This document shows positions 7,529 through 16,286 of a stretch of 64,000 nucleotides of DNA, piece by piece; the first letter of the stretch is position 1; every line of letters begins with the position of its first letter. The notes beneath the pieces were generated by a model. It ran no database searches. It saw only the letters and a program-made list of their open reading frames with translations, and had not been told where the DNA came from. The stretch is from Epsilonproteobacteria bacterium UBA4036 (GTDB lineage: Bacteria; Campylobacterota; Campylobacteria; Campylobacterales; Arcobacteraceae), in contig DGAG01000007.1 in the NCBI GenBank assembly GCA_002382325.1, positions 62,001 to 126,000 on the forward strand. The letters run 5' to 3'. A program made the translations under genes and the position numbers.

Positions 7529-9385
7529 ATGAATAAAACAATAACAACCAGCTTAGTTGCAAGCTTTCTTCTAGCAACAACTCAATTACAAGCCAATGAA
7601 ACACACGAACTCTCGACAATTACTGTTACGAGTGCAACCAAAACAGAACAATCCATTAAAGATGTTACATCTAATATCAATGTTATTACCAAAGAAGAGA
7701 TTGAAGAAAAAAAGTTTACTACGGTTTTAGAAGCACTCAATAGTGTCGCAGGAATCTCTTTTTCCAGTAATGGAGGAATAGGTAGTACCAGCAGTTTGAA
7801 TTTACGAGGGAGTGATAACAATCGTGTTCTTATTTTAGTAGATGGAATTAAATATAAAGATCATTCAAGTATTAGTGGAACCGATATTGCTCATGTTATG
7901 ATTCACAATATTGAACGAATTGAAATTATCAAAGGAGCCCAAAGTGGTATTTGGGGAGCTGATGCCGCTGCAGGGGTGATTAATATTATTACAAAAAAAG
8001 CCAACCTAGGAACTCATGGAAACGCTACGGTTGAATACGGAAGTTTTAATACAAAAAAATATGAAGCCATGGTTTCTCATGGAAACCAATGGTTTGATTT
8101 TTCTTTAAGCGCCAATAAAATTGACTCCAATGGTTTTACAACGGCTGCCCCACGAGGTGAAGATATCAAAAAATATGAAGATGATGCCTATGAAAATCGA
8201 ACAATTAATGCAAAAGCCAATCTCTATTTGAATGAGAATTCAAAAATAGGGTTTAATGTTGTTGATATTGATGCCCTTAAAGAGTATGACAGCAGTGCAA
8301 ATAATCCCAACGATACAACTATGAAAAATGATACACAAAGTCGATTGTATGGTTTTTATTATAACCTTGCTTTAGGGCATCATGATATTATCATTAAATA
8401 TGACCAAGCAAAAATTGAACGCGACCAAATAGGAACCACGTGGGGAATAAAATATACCCATACAAAGAGTAAATCAGTAGAGTTAAGTGATACTTTTTCA
8501 TACAATGAAAAAGATTTCTTAGTTCTTGGAGTGGGAAAAAGTGAAGATAAAATGAATTTTATACAAGCCGATCAAACGGTTGGTGATGCTCAAAATAAAG
8601 CTAAGAATATCTATCTTACGAACAGCAATGTCTTAGAAAACCTCATTTTAACGCAATCTCTACGATATGACTCTTTTGATAATTTTAATAACAAAACAAC
8701 AGGAAAAATAGGAGCAAAATATAATATTAACTCTGATTTTTCAATTTCATCTAACTATGGTACGGCATACAGTGTGCCTTTATTGATTCAAAATATTAAT
8801 CCTTGGGGTGTAAGCAATATGGAGATAAAACCCGAAGAGAGTAAGAATTTTGATATAGGATTTGAGTACAAAAATTTTTCTGTGACCTATTTTGACCAAC
8901 GAATTAAAAACCTCATTGAGTGGTATGATCCTAATACTCCAGGAAATTGGAATGATGATTATTATAAAAATCTTGATGGGAAAAATCGATTAAAAGGGTT
9001 TGAAATAGAGTATAAAAAAGATATTTTTGAAGATACTTTACTCTCTTTAAGCTATACAAAACTGAGTGCAAAAAACAAAGACAATCAATTTTTAGCAAGA
9101 CGTGCTAAAGAAAATTTAAAATTTGGTTTGGATTATTATGGGATTTCAAACGTTCATGTGGCTGTTTTTGGGGAATATGTAGGAAGCCGATTCAGTAATT
9201 TAGATGAACAAGGCGAACAAACAGGTCGATATACGGTGTGGAACACTGCTTTGAATTATGAAATCAGCAAAAATCTTAATGCTTATGTAAAATTGGATAA
9301 TATTACCGATAAATATTATCAAACCATTGATGGATATGCAACGGCACCACGAAGTGCATACATTGGTCTAAAGGCTAGCTTTTAA
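7529..9385 (+). CDS. btuB: TonB-dependent outer-membrane receptor, BtuB-like (vitamin B12)
   Basis: A 618-residue receptor, close to the length of E. coli BtuB. The signal peptide is about residues 1-22, the TonB box about 29-36 (STITVTSA), and the plug domain about 45-150 with NLRGSDNNRVLILVDGI and RIEIIKGAQSGIWGADAAAG. A beta-barrel follows to the terminal aromatic residue (LKASF). The B12 assignment comes from the closeness to BtuB in plug sequence and from the btuF, btuD and btuC genes directly downstream; a heme or siderophore ligand is less likely but possible. It overlaps btuF by 1 nt (TAATG). Confidence 0.85.
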   Translation: MNKTITTSLVASFLLATTQLQANETHELSTITVTSATKTEQSIKDVTSNINVITKEEIEEKKFTTVLEALNSVAGISFSSNGGIGSTSSLNLRGSDNNRVLILVDGIKYKDHSSISGTDIAHVMIHNIERIEIIKGAQSGIWGADAAAGVINIITKKANLGTHGNATVEYGSFNTKKYEAMVSHGNQWFDFSLSANKIDSNGFTTAAPRGEDIKKYEDDAYENRTINAKANLYLNENSKIGFNVVDIDALKEYDSSANNPNDTTMKNDTQSRLYGFYYNLALGHHDIIIKYDQAKIERDQIGTTWGIKYTHTKSKSVELSDTFSYNEKDFLVLGVGKSEDKMNFIQADQTVGDAQNKAKNIYLTNSNVLENLILTQSLRYDSFDNFNNKTTGKIGAKYNINSDFSISSNYGTAYSVPLLIQNINPWGVSNMEIKPEESKNFDIGFEYKNFSVTYFDQRIKNLIEWYDPNTPGNWNDDYYKNLDGKNRLKGFEIEYKKDIFEDTLLSLSYTKLSAKNKDNQFLARRAKENLKFGLDYYGISNVHVAVFGEYVGSRFSNLDEQGEQTGRYTVWNTALNYEISKNLNAYVKLDNITDKYYQTIDGYATAPRSAYIGLKASF

Positions 9386-10206
9386 TGAAATTTTTTTTAA
9401 TACTGCTTTTAAGTATTACTCTTTATGCAAAACCTCGTGTGATTGCATTGAGTCCATCGATTAATGAAATCATCTTTGCCTTAGGCAAAGGTGATACCAT
9501 TGTTGCCAATACAGAGTTTTCAAACTATCCCAAAGAGGCACAAAATATTCCCAAAGTAGGGGGATATTTTAGTGTTAATTTAGAAAAAGTTATAGCACTT
9601 AAACCCGATATGGTCATGCTTCAAGCATATGATATGCAGCTTGTAGAGAACTTAAAACGGCTTAATATCAACCATCTACTTTTAAAAACCAATTCCATGG
9701 AAGATATTGTCAATACCATTACAAAAATCGCTGATTATTACGATGAAAAAGAGTATTCAGCTCAGATATTAAGTAATATTCAAAAAAGTTTAAAAAGCAT
9801 TGAAAATATTGTTCATAATCAAAAAGTGTTAATGGTCATTAGTGCCACAACCAATTTCTCAAAACCCATTTATGTGGTTGGGCATGAAGTCTATTTAGAA
9901 GACATTATTTTACGCTCACACAATAAAAATGCTTACGATGTCCCAACATTAGCTCAACCTACGATTAATTTAGAGGGCATTATTAAGCTCAATCCCGATA
10001 TCGTGATTTTACTTGCACCGTATTTACACCAAAGTTCTACCACCAAAGAAGAGTTAATAAAAGTGTGGAAAAGCATACCCATTAACGCTTCAAAAAAGAG
10101 CCATATTTACGTCATAGACAAAGAGTATGCAGGTATTCCCAGTCAAAGAGTACAATATTTTATTGAAGAGTATAAAAAGGCATTAGAAGATGTTGCACGT
10201 AAATAA
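9385..10206 (+). CDS. btuF: BtuF-like periplasmic cobalamin-binding protein
   Basis: A 273-residue periplasmic binding protein of the helical-backbone class (E. coli BtuF is 266). The signal peptide is about residues 1-15 (cut near LYA-KP). RVIALSPSINEIIFALG, VGGYFSVNLEKVIALKPDMV and a second lobe with LNPDIVILLAP are the usual BtuF/FepB-type landmarks. It passes ligand from the BtuB-like receptor to the BtuCD transporter. Translation is probably coupled to btuB at one end and to btuD (17-nt overlap) at the other. Confidence 0.85.
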   Translation: MKFFLILLLSITLYAKPRVIALSPSINEIIFALGKGDTIVANTEFSNYPKEAQNIPKVGGYFSVNLEKVIALKPDMVMLQAYDMQLVENLKRLNINHLLLKTNSMEDIVNTITKIADYYDEKEYSAQILSNIQKSLKSIENIVHNQKVLMVISATTNFSKPIYVVGHEVYLEDIILRSHNKNAYDVPTLAQPTINLEGIIKLNPDIVILLAPYLHQSSTTKEELIKVWKSIPINASKKSHIYVIDKEYAGIPSQRVQYFIEEYKKALEDVARK

Positions 10207-10882
10207 TTACAGCAGTTCTATTTTGCACGATATCTCATTGGATATTACTCAAAACACCATTATATTGGGTGCAAATGGCTCAGGAAAATCCACATTGGCA
10301 AAAGTTATTGTAGGTATTATTCCCAATAACAACGTCCAAATAATGGGCAAAACTCATGAACAATTAAGCGCCAAAGAGAAGATTCAATACATAAATTATA
10401 TTCCTTCAAAGCTAGAGGTTTTTGATGAATATATGAGTGTTCAAGAGTTTTTGGAACTGAGTTTCATCCAAACACCAACGCATACAGTCAAAGAACTTGC
10501 TAAACTGTTTGGCTTGTCTTCTTTGCTTGAACACAATTGTCAAACGCTCAGTTCGGGTGAATCACAGTTACTTTTAATGGCATCAAGTTTAGCTCATAAT
10601 GCAGCCATAACCATTTTGGATGAACCCACGTCTAATTTGGATCAAAAAAAGACCAAAAGAGTGTTTGATATTTTAAACTCACACAACTATTTAAAACACA
10701 AAATTGTTATTACTCATGATTTAAATTTTGCCTTTAAATTGGGCTTTGACATTGTTTTTATCAAAAAAGGGAAAATCGCTTTTCATGGCAGCAGTGGGGA
10801 ATTTTTTGAACCTATTACAATGGAGAAATTTTTTGGCAAGAGTGTCAAAATCGTTGAAAATTTTGTGGTGAGTAATTTATGA
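10190..10882 (+). CDS. btuD: ABC transporter ATPase, BtuD-like
   Basis: A 230-residue cytoplasmic ATPase. Walker A is GANGSGKST (27-35), the ABC signature is LSSGESQLLL, Walker B is ITILDEP followed by the D-loop SNLD, and the switch histidine is in VITHDL. The ATG at 10190 lies inside the end of btuF. It overlaps the permease gene by 4 nt (ATGA). Together with the permease it drives import of the ligand bound by the BtuF-like protein. Confidence 0.87.
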   Translation: MLHVNNYSSSILHDISLDITQNTIILGANGSGKSTLAKVIVGIIPNNNVQIMGKTHEQLSAKEKIQYINYIPSKLEVFDEYMSVQEFLELSFIQTPTHTVKELAKLFGLSSLLEHNCQTLSSGESQLLLMASSLAHNAAITILDEPTSNLDQKKTKRVFDILNSHNYLKHKIVITHDLNFAFKLGFDIVFIKKGKIAFHGSSGEFFEPITMEKFFGKSVKIVENFVVSNL

Positions 10883-11835
10883 AAAAATCCATTTATAGTT
10901 TAAGTATCATAGCGATGATCATTGCCCCATTTATTGGGGACTTCGTAATTAATTATGCCAATATTTTCAATGAGTTTTCTCAAGATTACATGGTGTTTTG
11001 GGATTTACGGCTTCCAAGAGTGTTTTTGGCTTTCTTTTGTGGAGCGGTATTATCTTTAAGTGGTTTAGTGTTTCAAACGATTTTTAAAAATGCGCTAATT
11101 ACCCCTTATACTTTAGGAGTTGCCAGTGGAAGTACTCTTTTTACGGCACTTTTTATTATTTTCTTGCCTTCTTATGTTTACGTCTTAGGTGGATTTCTGG
11201 GGGCATTTTTTACCATTCTTTTACTTTTTTTTATCTCAAATCGTATCAATAAAAACTCTATTTTGGCACAAACGAACTCATTTTTACTCGTAGGAATTGC
11301 GTTGTCATTTTTTTATTCGGCGTGTTTGATGTTGCTTTTTACGGTCTCTAACTTTGAAGAGAACTACTCTATTGTACGATATACCTTAGGCAGTTTGGAT
11401 ATTGTGGGGTTTAACTATGTCTTTCCTGTGGCGGTGGTATCTTTGTTGTTATTGCGGTTCGTTTATGCGTACAAACATGAGATAACCTTGATGCTAACTT
11501 CCAATGAAAACGCCTTTTTAAAAGGAGTAGAAGTTAAAAAAGTGAACTTTATTTTGCTTTTGGCAGTCTCTTTTTGTGTGGGTGTGTGCATTAGTTTTAC
11601 AGGTCCTATTGGTTTTATTGGTTTAGTGGTTCCTCATATTGTCAAAATTATTTATAAAAAAAGTGCCTACAAACTTTTTTGGCCGGTCTTTTTCTTTGGG
11701 GGTGTTTTTTTAGTGGTGTGTGATTTTATTTCAAGAAATCTTATTGAAAGTTCCACTTTGCCCATTGGTGTTGTAACGGCGTTTATAGGTGCACCGTTTT
11801 TTATCTATCTTATTGTACGACGTAGTTATAAGTAG
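10879..11835 (+). CDS. btuC: FecCD-family ABC permease, BtuC-like
   Basis: A 318-residue integral membrane protein with about nine or ten helices. Family landmarks are WDLRLPRVFLAFFCGAVLSLSG (positions 34-55), FKNALITPYTLGVASGS, and the cytoplasmic coupling region around FTGPIGFIGLVVPHIVK. This is the FecCD family shared by B12, heme and siderophore importers; the B12 role is taken from the operon. It is the last gene of the btu operon, and no clear hairpin follows it. Confidence 0.85.
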   Translation: MKKSIYSLSIIAMIIAPFIGDFVINYANIFNEFSQDYMVFWDLRLPRVFLAFFCGAVLSLSGLVFQTIFKNALITPYTLGVASGSTLFTALFIIFLPSYVYVLGGFLGAFFTILLLFFISNRINKNSILAQTNSFLLVGIALSFFYSACLMLLFTVSNFEENYSIVRYTLGSLDIVGFNYVFPVAVVSLLLLRFVYAYKHEITLMLTSNENAFLKGVEVKKVNFILLLAVSFCVGVCISFTGPIGFIGLVVPHIVKIIYKKSAYKLFWPVFFFGGVFLVVCDFISRNLIESSTLPIGVVTAFIGAPFFIYLIVRRSYK

Positions 11836-11886
11836 AGCTTATATAAAAATAAAGAAATTTTAAACTAAAAAGTACTAATATTCCGT

Positions 11887-12093
11887 TTATAGAGGATTGA
11901 TTTTAGTTTTCAGATTTTTAGGGATTTGTGCAAATGGCTTGATGTCGTTTTTTAAAAATTGTTGGTTTTGGAAAACAGCGACTTCAATGGTCATTTTTTC
12001 TTTTCTTAAAAGTAATAATTCGTAAGTCAATCCATTTTCACTGTAACTATACTTGTACGGTTTTAAATTGATGAGTGTTTTGTTTTTTGCCAT
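11887..12093 (-). CDS. Small hypothetical protein, 68 aa
   Basis: Not recognised. A basic 68-residue protein without membrane segments or cysteines, with a beta-rich look (LTYELLLLRKEKMTIEVAVF). It is the only ORF in a 296-nt gap between plus-strand genes. On the minus strand a TATAAT lies only 5 nt before the ATG and there is no Shine-Dalgarno sequence at normal distance, so a leaderless transcript would be needed if this start is right. Treat it as a probable but unproven gene. Confidence 0.45.
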   Translation of the reverse strand: MAKNKTLINLKPYKYSYSENGLTYELLLLRKEKMTIEVAVFQNQQFLKNDIKPFAQIPKNLKTKINPL

Positions 12094-12131
12094 AAAGCAT
12101 TATAGTTTAAAGCCTCTTAAAAAGGAAAAAA

Positions 12132-13103
12132 ATGGAGCAAGAAAATATAAAAAGTATCCCCAATCGTTTGGAGTTTTTCCCTGTAATGATGTTTGCCATT
12201 GTTATGGGATTAAGTGGTTTGAGTTTGGTATTGATAAAAGCACATGAAGTGCTTACTTTAAGCTCTTTTTGGGGCAATACGCTTTCGTTGATGACATTGG
12301 CAATTTTTGTCTTTATTTTTGGGACATATGTTGTTAAAATTGTAAAATATCCTCATATGGTTAAAGAAGAGTTGGCACATCCTGTTCGTATTAACTTTTT
12401 TGCCGCAATTTCTATCTCTTTTATTTTAGTTTCCATGATAATGAAAAGTATAAATATTAATATAGCTTTTGGTTTATTTGTTATTGGAGCAGTATTACAC
12501 CTATTTTTTACGTTTTATACACTTCGGTTTTGGATTACAAAAAATGTAGAGATTTTGCACTCAAATCCTGCTTGGTTTATTCCCATTGTGGGGAATTTGA
12601 TTGTTCCTATTGGTGGAGTAGGGTTTGTGGATAATGCCCTGTTATTGTTCTATTTTTCCATTGGAATTTTCTTTTGGATTATTATGTTAGCCATTATATT
12701 AAATAGAATAATCTTTCATCATCAGTTTGCACAAAAGTTTATGCCAACACTGTTTATCTTAATTGCACCACCATCTATTGGTTTATTGTCTTATTTTAAA
12801 CTCACACAATCTTTGGATATGTTTGCTAACATACTTTTTAATTTAGGTCTATTTTTTACGCTGTTGTTGCTTTTTATGTATCAAAGTTTTTTACACATTA
12901 AGTTTTTTATCTCTTGGTGGGCATTTACGTTTCCTTTAGCTACGATTGCCTTAGCCTCTATGTTGATGTTTGAACAAACAAATAGCCCGTTTTATGCCTA
13001 TTTGTCCTATTTTTTTATTTTATTTTTAACCATTGTCGTTATAATAGTTGCCTATAACACACTGAAACATATTGCTAAAAAAGAGATATGTATAATGGAG
13101 TAA
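12132..13103 (+). CDS. TDT-family transporter (TehA/SLAC1-like)
   Basis: A 323-residue integral membrane protein with about ten helices and very short loops, of the tellurite-resistance/dicarboxylate transporter family (TehA, Mae1, SLAC1). The fold is suggested by repeated helical hairpins and by HSNPAWFIPIVGNLIVPIGG (about 155-174), a typical TDT loop. Substrates in the family range from anions to dicarboxylates and sulfite, and nothing here narrows it. A good ribosome site (AAAGGAAA) precedes the ATG. It lies 3 nt before the aldo/keto reductase gene, so the two are co-transcribed. Confidence 0.75.
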   Translation: MEQENIKSIPNRLEFFPVMMFAIVMGLSGLSLVLIKAHEVLTLSSFWGNTLSLMTLAIFVFIFGTYVVKIVKYPHMVKEELAHPVRINFFAAISISFILVSMIMKSININIAFGLFVIGAVLHLFFTFYTLRFWITKNVEILHSNPAWFIPIVGNLIVPIGGVGFVDNALLLFYFSIGIFFWIIMLAIILNRIIFHHQFAQKFMPTLFILIAPPSIGLLSYFKLTQSLDMFANILFNLGLFFTLLLLFMYQSFLHIKFFISWWAFTFPLATIALASMLMFEQTNSPFYAYLSYFFILFLTIVVIIVAYNTLKHIAKKEICIME

Positions 13104-13106
13104 GAT

Positions 13107-14126
13107 ATGAAATTTAACTACATAGGAAAAACAGGGCTTCGTGTCAGTGATATTTGTTTGGGTACGATGACCTTTGGTACAACCACAAGCAAAGAAGAAG
13201 CGTTTGAAATCTTGGATAAGGCCTATGATAAAGGTATCAATTTTTATGATACTGCGGAGATTTATCCTGTTCCTCCTACGGCAAAACTTGGGGGTTTAAC
13301 CGAAGAGATTGTTGGGAAATGGCTCAAAACCAAACCCCGAGACTCCGTCATTTTAGCCACAAAAGTGGCAGGGGCTGCTTCGGGTTGGTTTATTCCTCCT
13401 ACACGACATGGCCTGACTGCCATTGATTCATTTCACATAAAAAGAGCCATTGAGGGCAGTTTAAAACGATTACAAACGGATTATGTGGATTTATATCAAA
13501 TGCACTGGCCCGATACGGTTGTGCCTATTGACGAGTCCTTAAAAGCTTTTGATGAACTTGTCCGTGAGGGAAAAGTAAGATATATTGGTACATCCAATGA
13601 TACGGCTTATGGATTAACCAAAGCCAATGAAACCTCAAAGCGTTTGGGTATTTCAAGATTTGAATCCATACAAAATAATTTTTCACTCTTAAATCCACGA
13701 TTTTTAGATGAGTTAAGCGCCGTTTGCCAAAAAGAGCAGATCTCTTTATTGCCGTATTCTCCTATTGCAGGTGGGGTGTTAAGTGGCAAATACAACGGAC
13801 AATTTTTTCCAAAAGATGCTCGATTTTCTTTATATTTAGAAAACAAAAGCAAACGAGTTCAAGCCATGGCAAACCGATTTGTCAATGAGAAAACTTTAGA
13901 AGCTACTAAGAAGCATATGAGTATTTCAAAGAAGTATAATATTTCTCCTGTGACATTAGCTGTTGTCTATTCCAAGCATTTTGATTTTGTAGCTTCTACG
14001 ATTATAGGTGCCAGAAAAAAAGAACAACTTGAAGACTCTTTGGCAGCAGTGGAGTTTAAAATGAGTGATGAGCTTTTAGAAGAGATAAAAGCTGTGCAGA
14101 AAGAAATTTTGTACCCGATGGGGTGA
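13107..14126 (+). CDS. Aldo/keto reductase (Tas-like)
   Basis: A 339-residue NADPH-dependent oxidoreductase with the (beta/alpha)8 fold. The catalytic tetrad is visible as Asp48 and Tyr53 (FYDTAEIYP), Lys86 (ILATKV) and His133 (YQMHWPD). The cofactor region is near the C-terminus (STIIGARKKEQLEDSLAAVE). Length and motifs fit the Tas/YajO-like group. The aldehyde or ketone substrate is not known. The last bases, including the TGA stop, are part of heptamer array 3. Confidence 0.87.
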   Translation: MKFNYIGKTGLRVSDICLGTMTFGTTTSKEEAFEILDKAYDKGINFYDTAEIYPVPPTAKLGGLTEEIVGKWLKTKPRDSVILATKVAGAASGWFIPPTRHGLTAIDSFHIKRAIEGSLKRLQTDYVDLYQMHWPDTVVPIDESLKAFDELVREGKVRYIGTSNDTAYGLTKANETSKRLGISRFESIQNNFSLLNPRFLDELSAVCQKEQISLLPYSPIAGGVLSGKYNGQFFPKDARFSLYLENKSKRVQAMANRFVNEKTLEATKKHMSISKKYNISPVTLAVVYSKHFDFVASTIIGARKKEQLEDSLAAVEFKMSDELLEEIKAVQKEILYPMG

Positions 14127-14198
14127 GTGGTGAGTGGTGAGTGGTGAAGCAATGTGCCTTTGCCTTTTACCTCTTACTTCTCACTATTTACTTCTTAC
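14123..14198. terminator. Opposed 7-nt-periodic repeat array between convergent genes (array 3)
   Basis: The left arm has GTGAGTG at 14123, 14130 and 14137 and GTGAAGC at 14144. The right arm has TTAC or TCAC at 14167, 14174, 14181, 14188 and 14195, again every 7 nt. The arms are complementary in their GTRA/TYAC cores. The array runs over the stop codon of the aldo/keto reductase and ends just before the minus-strand methyltransferase. It is the third convergent spacer in the window with this design. Confidence 0.65.
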
Positions 14199-14209
14199 CA
14201 TTAATTTAT

Positions 14210-14833
14210 TTAAGTAAACAAAGAAACCAGTCTATTCTCCACTTTATAACTTCGAAACCCAAAATACTTGCAAATATATGCCACCGTTTTTTCTTGATAA
14301 ATAAAGACATGCGTAGGGTCGTTTTTGTAGTACCATTTTTCAAAATCAATGGTTTTTTCGTACAGATGTGTCATACAATACAAAGCACCGTTGGGTTTTA
14401 GAAGAGTTTTAAGAAGTGCAAACTCTTTTTTGGGTTCATAAAAGTGTTCAATGACTTCACATGAAGTCACATAATGATACGTTTGTGCCAGTAGCGTTTT
14501 ATCATCATAAAAAAAAGGGTCATACTCTTTAATGTTATAGTTATGATCACGCAATACTTTACAAATGGCTGAGCTTTTTCCTGCTCCAAAATCCAAGCCA
14601 ACGGCTGTGGGGGTAAACTTTTGCAAAACTATGTCAGTAATAGGGGATACAAACGTTTGATATGCTTTATCACTGGCATCATTTTGGTGTAAATCATACC
14701 GCTCTTTCTCTTTACTTGTATCAAGCAATAAATCGTTGCGTTTAAAAATCCCAAAACAGTTAGAACAAAGACGAAATTCATTGTTCATCGCTGTATGCTG
14801 GGTATTATCGCATAAAGGACAGTTCTGTATCAT
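14210..14833 (-). CDS. Class I SAM methyltransferase with N-terminal zinc ribbon
   Basis: A 207-residue protein when started at the ATG at 14833, which has GGGAG five nt upstream; an in-frame TTG four codons earlier overlaps that site and is rejected. CPLC (Cys5, Cys8) and CSNC (Cys23, Cys26) form a zinc ribbon. The SAM-binding loop is GLDFGAGKS (about 79-87) and the motif after strand 4 is TSCEVIEHF. The C-terminal part has LLKPNGALYCMTHLY. The methyl acceptor is unknown; related proteins are annotated only as class I methyltransferases. Confidence 0.75.
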   Translation of the reverse strand: MIQNCPLCDNTQHTAMNNEFRLCSNCFGIFKRNDLLLDTSKEKERYDLHQNDASDKAYQTFVSPITDIVLQKFTPTAVGLDFGAGKSSAICKVLRDHNYNIKEYDPFFYDDKTLLAQTYHYVTSCEVIEHFYEPKKEFALLKTLLKPNGALYCMTHLYEKTIDFEKWYYKNDPTHVFIYQEKTVAYICKYFGFRSYKVENRLVSLFT

Positions 14834-14889
14834 ATCTTCTCCCAAATAAAAAAATAATCATAGGTAAAAAGAGCTTAAAATGAGAACAA

Positions 14890-15279
14890 CTATTCGCCAA
14901 AATTGGCAAAAGCCCCTTCAATGCTGGGAATGGTTTTGTAGTGAGTCTTAGTCACTCTTACTTGTTTGGTTTTAAGGTTACATATGGCAATTCTAAAATT
15001 GGCACCCATAACGGGTTCTGTGACACAAATAATGTTATCTTCGATTTGTCGTGTGGCATAAATGGTGCCTTGTAGAGTAGGGAAGAAATATTTGGGATAA
15101 CTTAATGGTGTGATTTCAACAACATCGATGGTCTCTTCATTTTCAAGCGTTTGTACAATATCCATAGCCTCTTCATAACTCTCAAACTGGATACACCAAT
15201 CATCAAATTTCTTATTAAAATGGTGTAAATCTTCATCGAGAAATCCACCTGCTAAGGATTGTAAAGCAAAAATAGACAC
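14890..15279 (-). CDS. Hypothetical protein, about 129 aa
   Basis: Not recognised. Two GTG codons can start the gene: one at 15288 and one at 15279. AAGG followed by TG and six T lies at the right distance for the second, so 15279 is preferred. With the longer start, the first 12 residues are hydrophobic and could be a short signal sequence; with the shorter one this is doubtful. The body is acidic and mixed alpha/beta with three cysteines. A TATAAT lies just upstream. It is divergent from ybgC across about 145 nt. Confidence 0.55.
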   Translation of the reverse strand: MSIFALQSLAGGFLDEDLHHFNKKFDDWCIQFESYEEAMDIVQTLENEETIDVVEITPLSYPKYFFPTLQGTIYATRQIEDNIICVTEPVMGANFRIAICNLKTKQVRVTKTHYKTIPSIEGAFANFGE

Positions 15280-15396
15280 AAAAAACACCTTGAAATAGAG
15301 ATATTATAAAAACTAATTATATCGACAACTCTCTTACTCTTGGCTATATTGGGTTATTTGTATTGGCATCTAAGTAAGATAACTTTATGACTTTGA

Positions 15397-15402
15397 TATA
15401 AT
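15397..15402 (+). promoter_or_regulatory. -10 box for the ybgC operon
   Basis: TATAAT in GATATAATTTG, 31 nt before the TTG start of ybgC. The six genes that follow run without a promoter-sized gap to the hairpin at 19845, so this promoter may serve the whole run. Confidence 0.55.
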
Positions 15403-15433
15403 TTGAAATATTCAAAAAGAAGGAATCTTTACA

Positions 15434-15802
15434 TTGAAAATACAAGTCTATTACGAAGATACAGATTGCGGTGGGGTGGTATATCACTCGAATTATTTGA
15501 ATTTTTGTGAACGTGCGCGAAGTGAGCTTTTTTTTCAAAAAGGGTTAAGCCCTCACAAGGGTGATGAGTTTTTTGTGGTTAAAAAAATTGAAGCCAATTA
15601 TATTAAGCCTGCACGTTTTGCTGATGTTTTGGATATAAAAACGGAACTAATAGGTGTAAAAAACACTTCTTTAATAATGGAACAAAATATTTATAAAGAT
15701 GAGGAGCACCTGTTTAGTATGCGTGTAACGGTGGTGTTTTTAAAAAAGATGAAACCTTCACGAATTCCTCAAGAATTAATGGTAATCTTTAATGAGAATT
15801 AA
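15434..15802 (+). CDS. ybgC: Acyl-CoA thioesterase, YbgC family
   Basis: A 122-residue hotdog-fold enzyme. The N-terminal motif YYEDTDCGGVVYHSNYLNF (6-24) is the signature of the YbgC/4-hydroxybenzoyl-CoA thioesterase group, with the catalytic aspartate in DTD. It hydrolyses acyl-CoA and in other bacteria is tied to the Tol-Pal envelope cluster, which is not present here. The TTG start has AAGGA 9 nt upstream. It overlaps the next gene by 11 nt. Confidence 0.85.
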   Translation: MKIQVYYEDTDCGGVVYHSNYLNFCERARSELFFQKGLSPHKGDEFFVVKKIEANYIKPARFADVLDIKTELIGVKNTSLIMEQNIYKDEEHLFSMRVTVVFLKKMKPSRIPQELMVIFNEN

Positions 15803-16286
15803 AATCAAATTAAACCTTTGGGTTATGTTGTTTTTATTAGCCATAACTTTACATGCAAACGATACACTTTTTGTGTTACCACAAGAGTCAAAGCAAGCCG
15901 AACAAAAAATCGAAGAGTTAATCAAAAGTTCTCAACACAGCATAGAAGTTTCGATGTATAACTTTTCACTTAAAAGTTTGGCTCAAGAGCTGATTCAAGC
16001 TAAAAAGCGTGGAGTTGCTGTCAGAGTCTTTTTAGATGAAGAGAAATCAAAAGATAAAAGCAGTGAATATAAACTTTTAAAGAAAAATGGTATTGATGTT
16101 GTTTTAATCGGAACTACAAAATTACACACCAAGTTGGCGATTTTTGATAAAAAAGTGGCTGTTTTTGGCAGTTCAAATTGGACAAAAGAGTCTTTTGATA
16201 AAAATTACGAAATCATTGTTGTTTCACAACAAGATGATGTGTTGGAAAAATTAAATCAATTTATAAAACAATTAAAGGAAAAATAA
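15792..16286 (+). CDS. Secreted PLD-family nuclease-like protein (single HKD)
   Basis: A 164-residue protein with a signal peptide (about residues 1-22, cut near LHA-ND) and one phospholipase D motif: His112, Lys114 and Asp119 in LHTKLAIFD, followed by GSSNW (126-130). Single-HKD proteins of this length resemble the Nuc-type endonucleases that work as dimers in the periplasm. A role in DNA or lipid breakdown cannot be separated by sequence. It overlaps ybgC and directly abuts the protease gene. Confidence 0.8.
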   Translation: MRIKIKLNLWVMLFLLAITLHANDTLFVLPQESKQAEQKIEELIKSSQHSIEVSMYNFSLKSLAQELIQAKKRGVAVRVFLDEEKSKDKSSEYKLLKKNGIDVVLIGTTKLHTKLAIFDKKVAVFGSSNWTKESFDKNYEIIVVSQQDDVLEKLNQFIKQLKEK

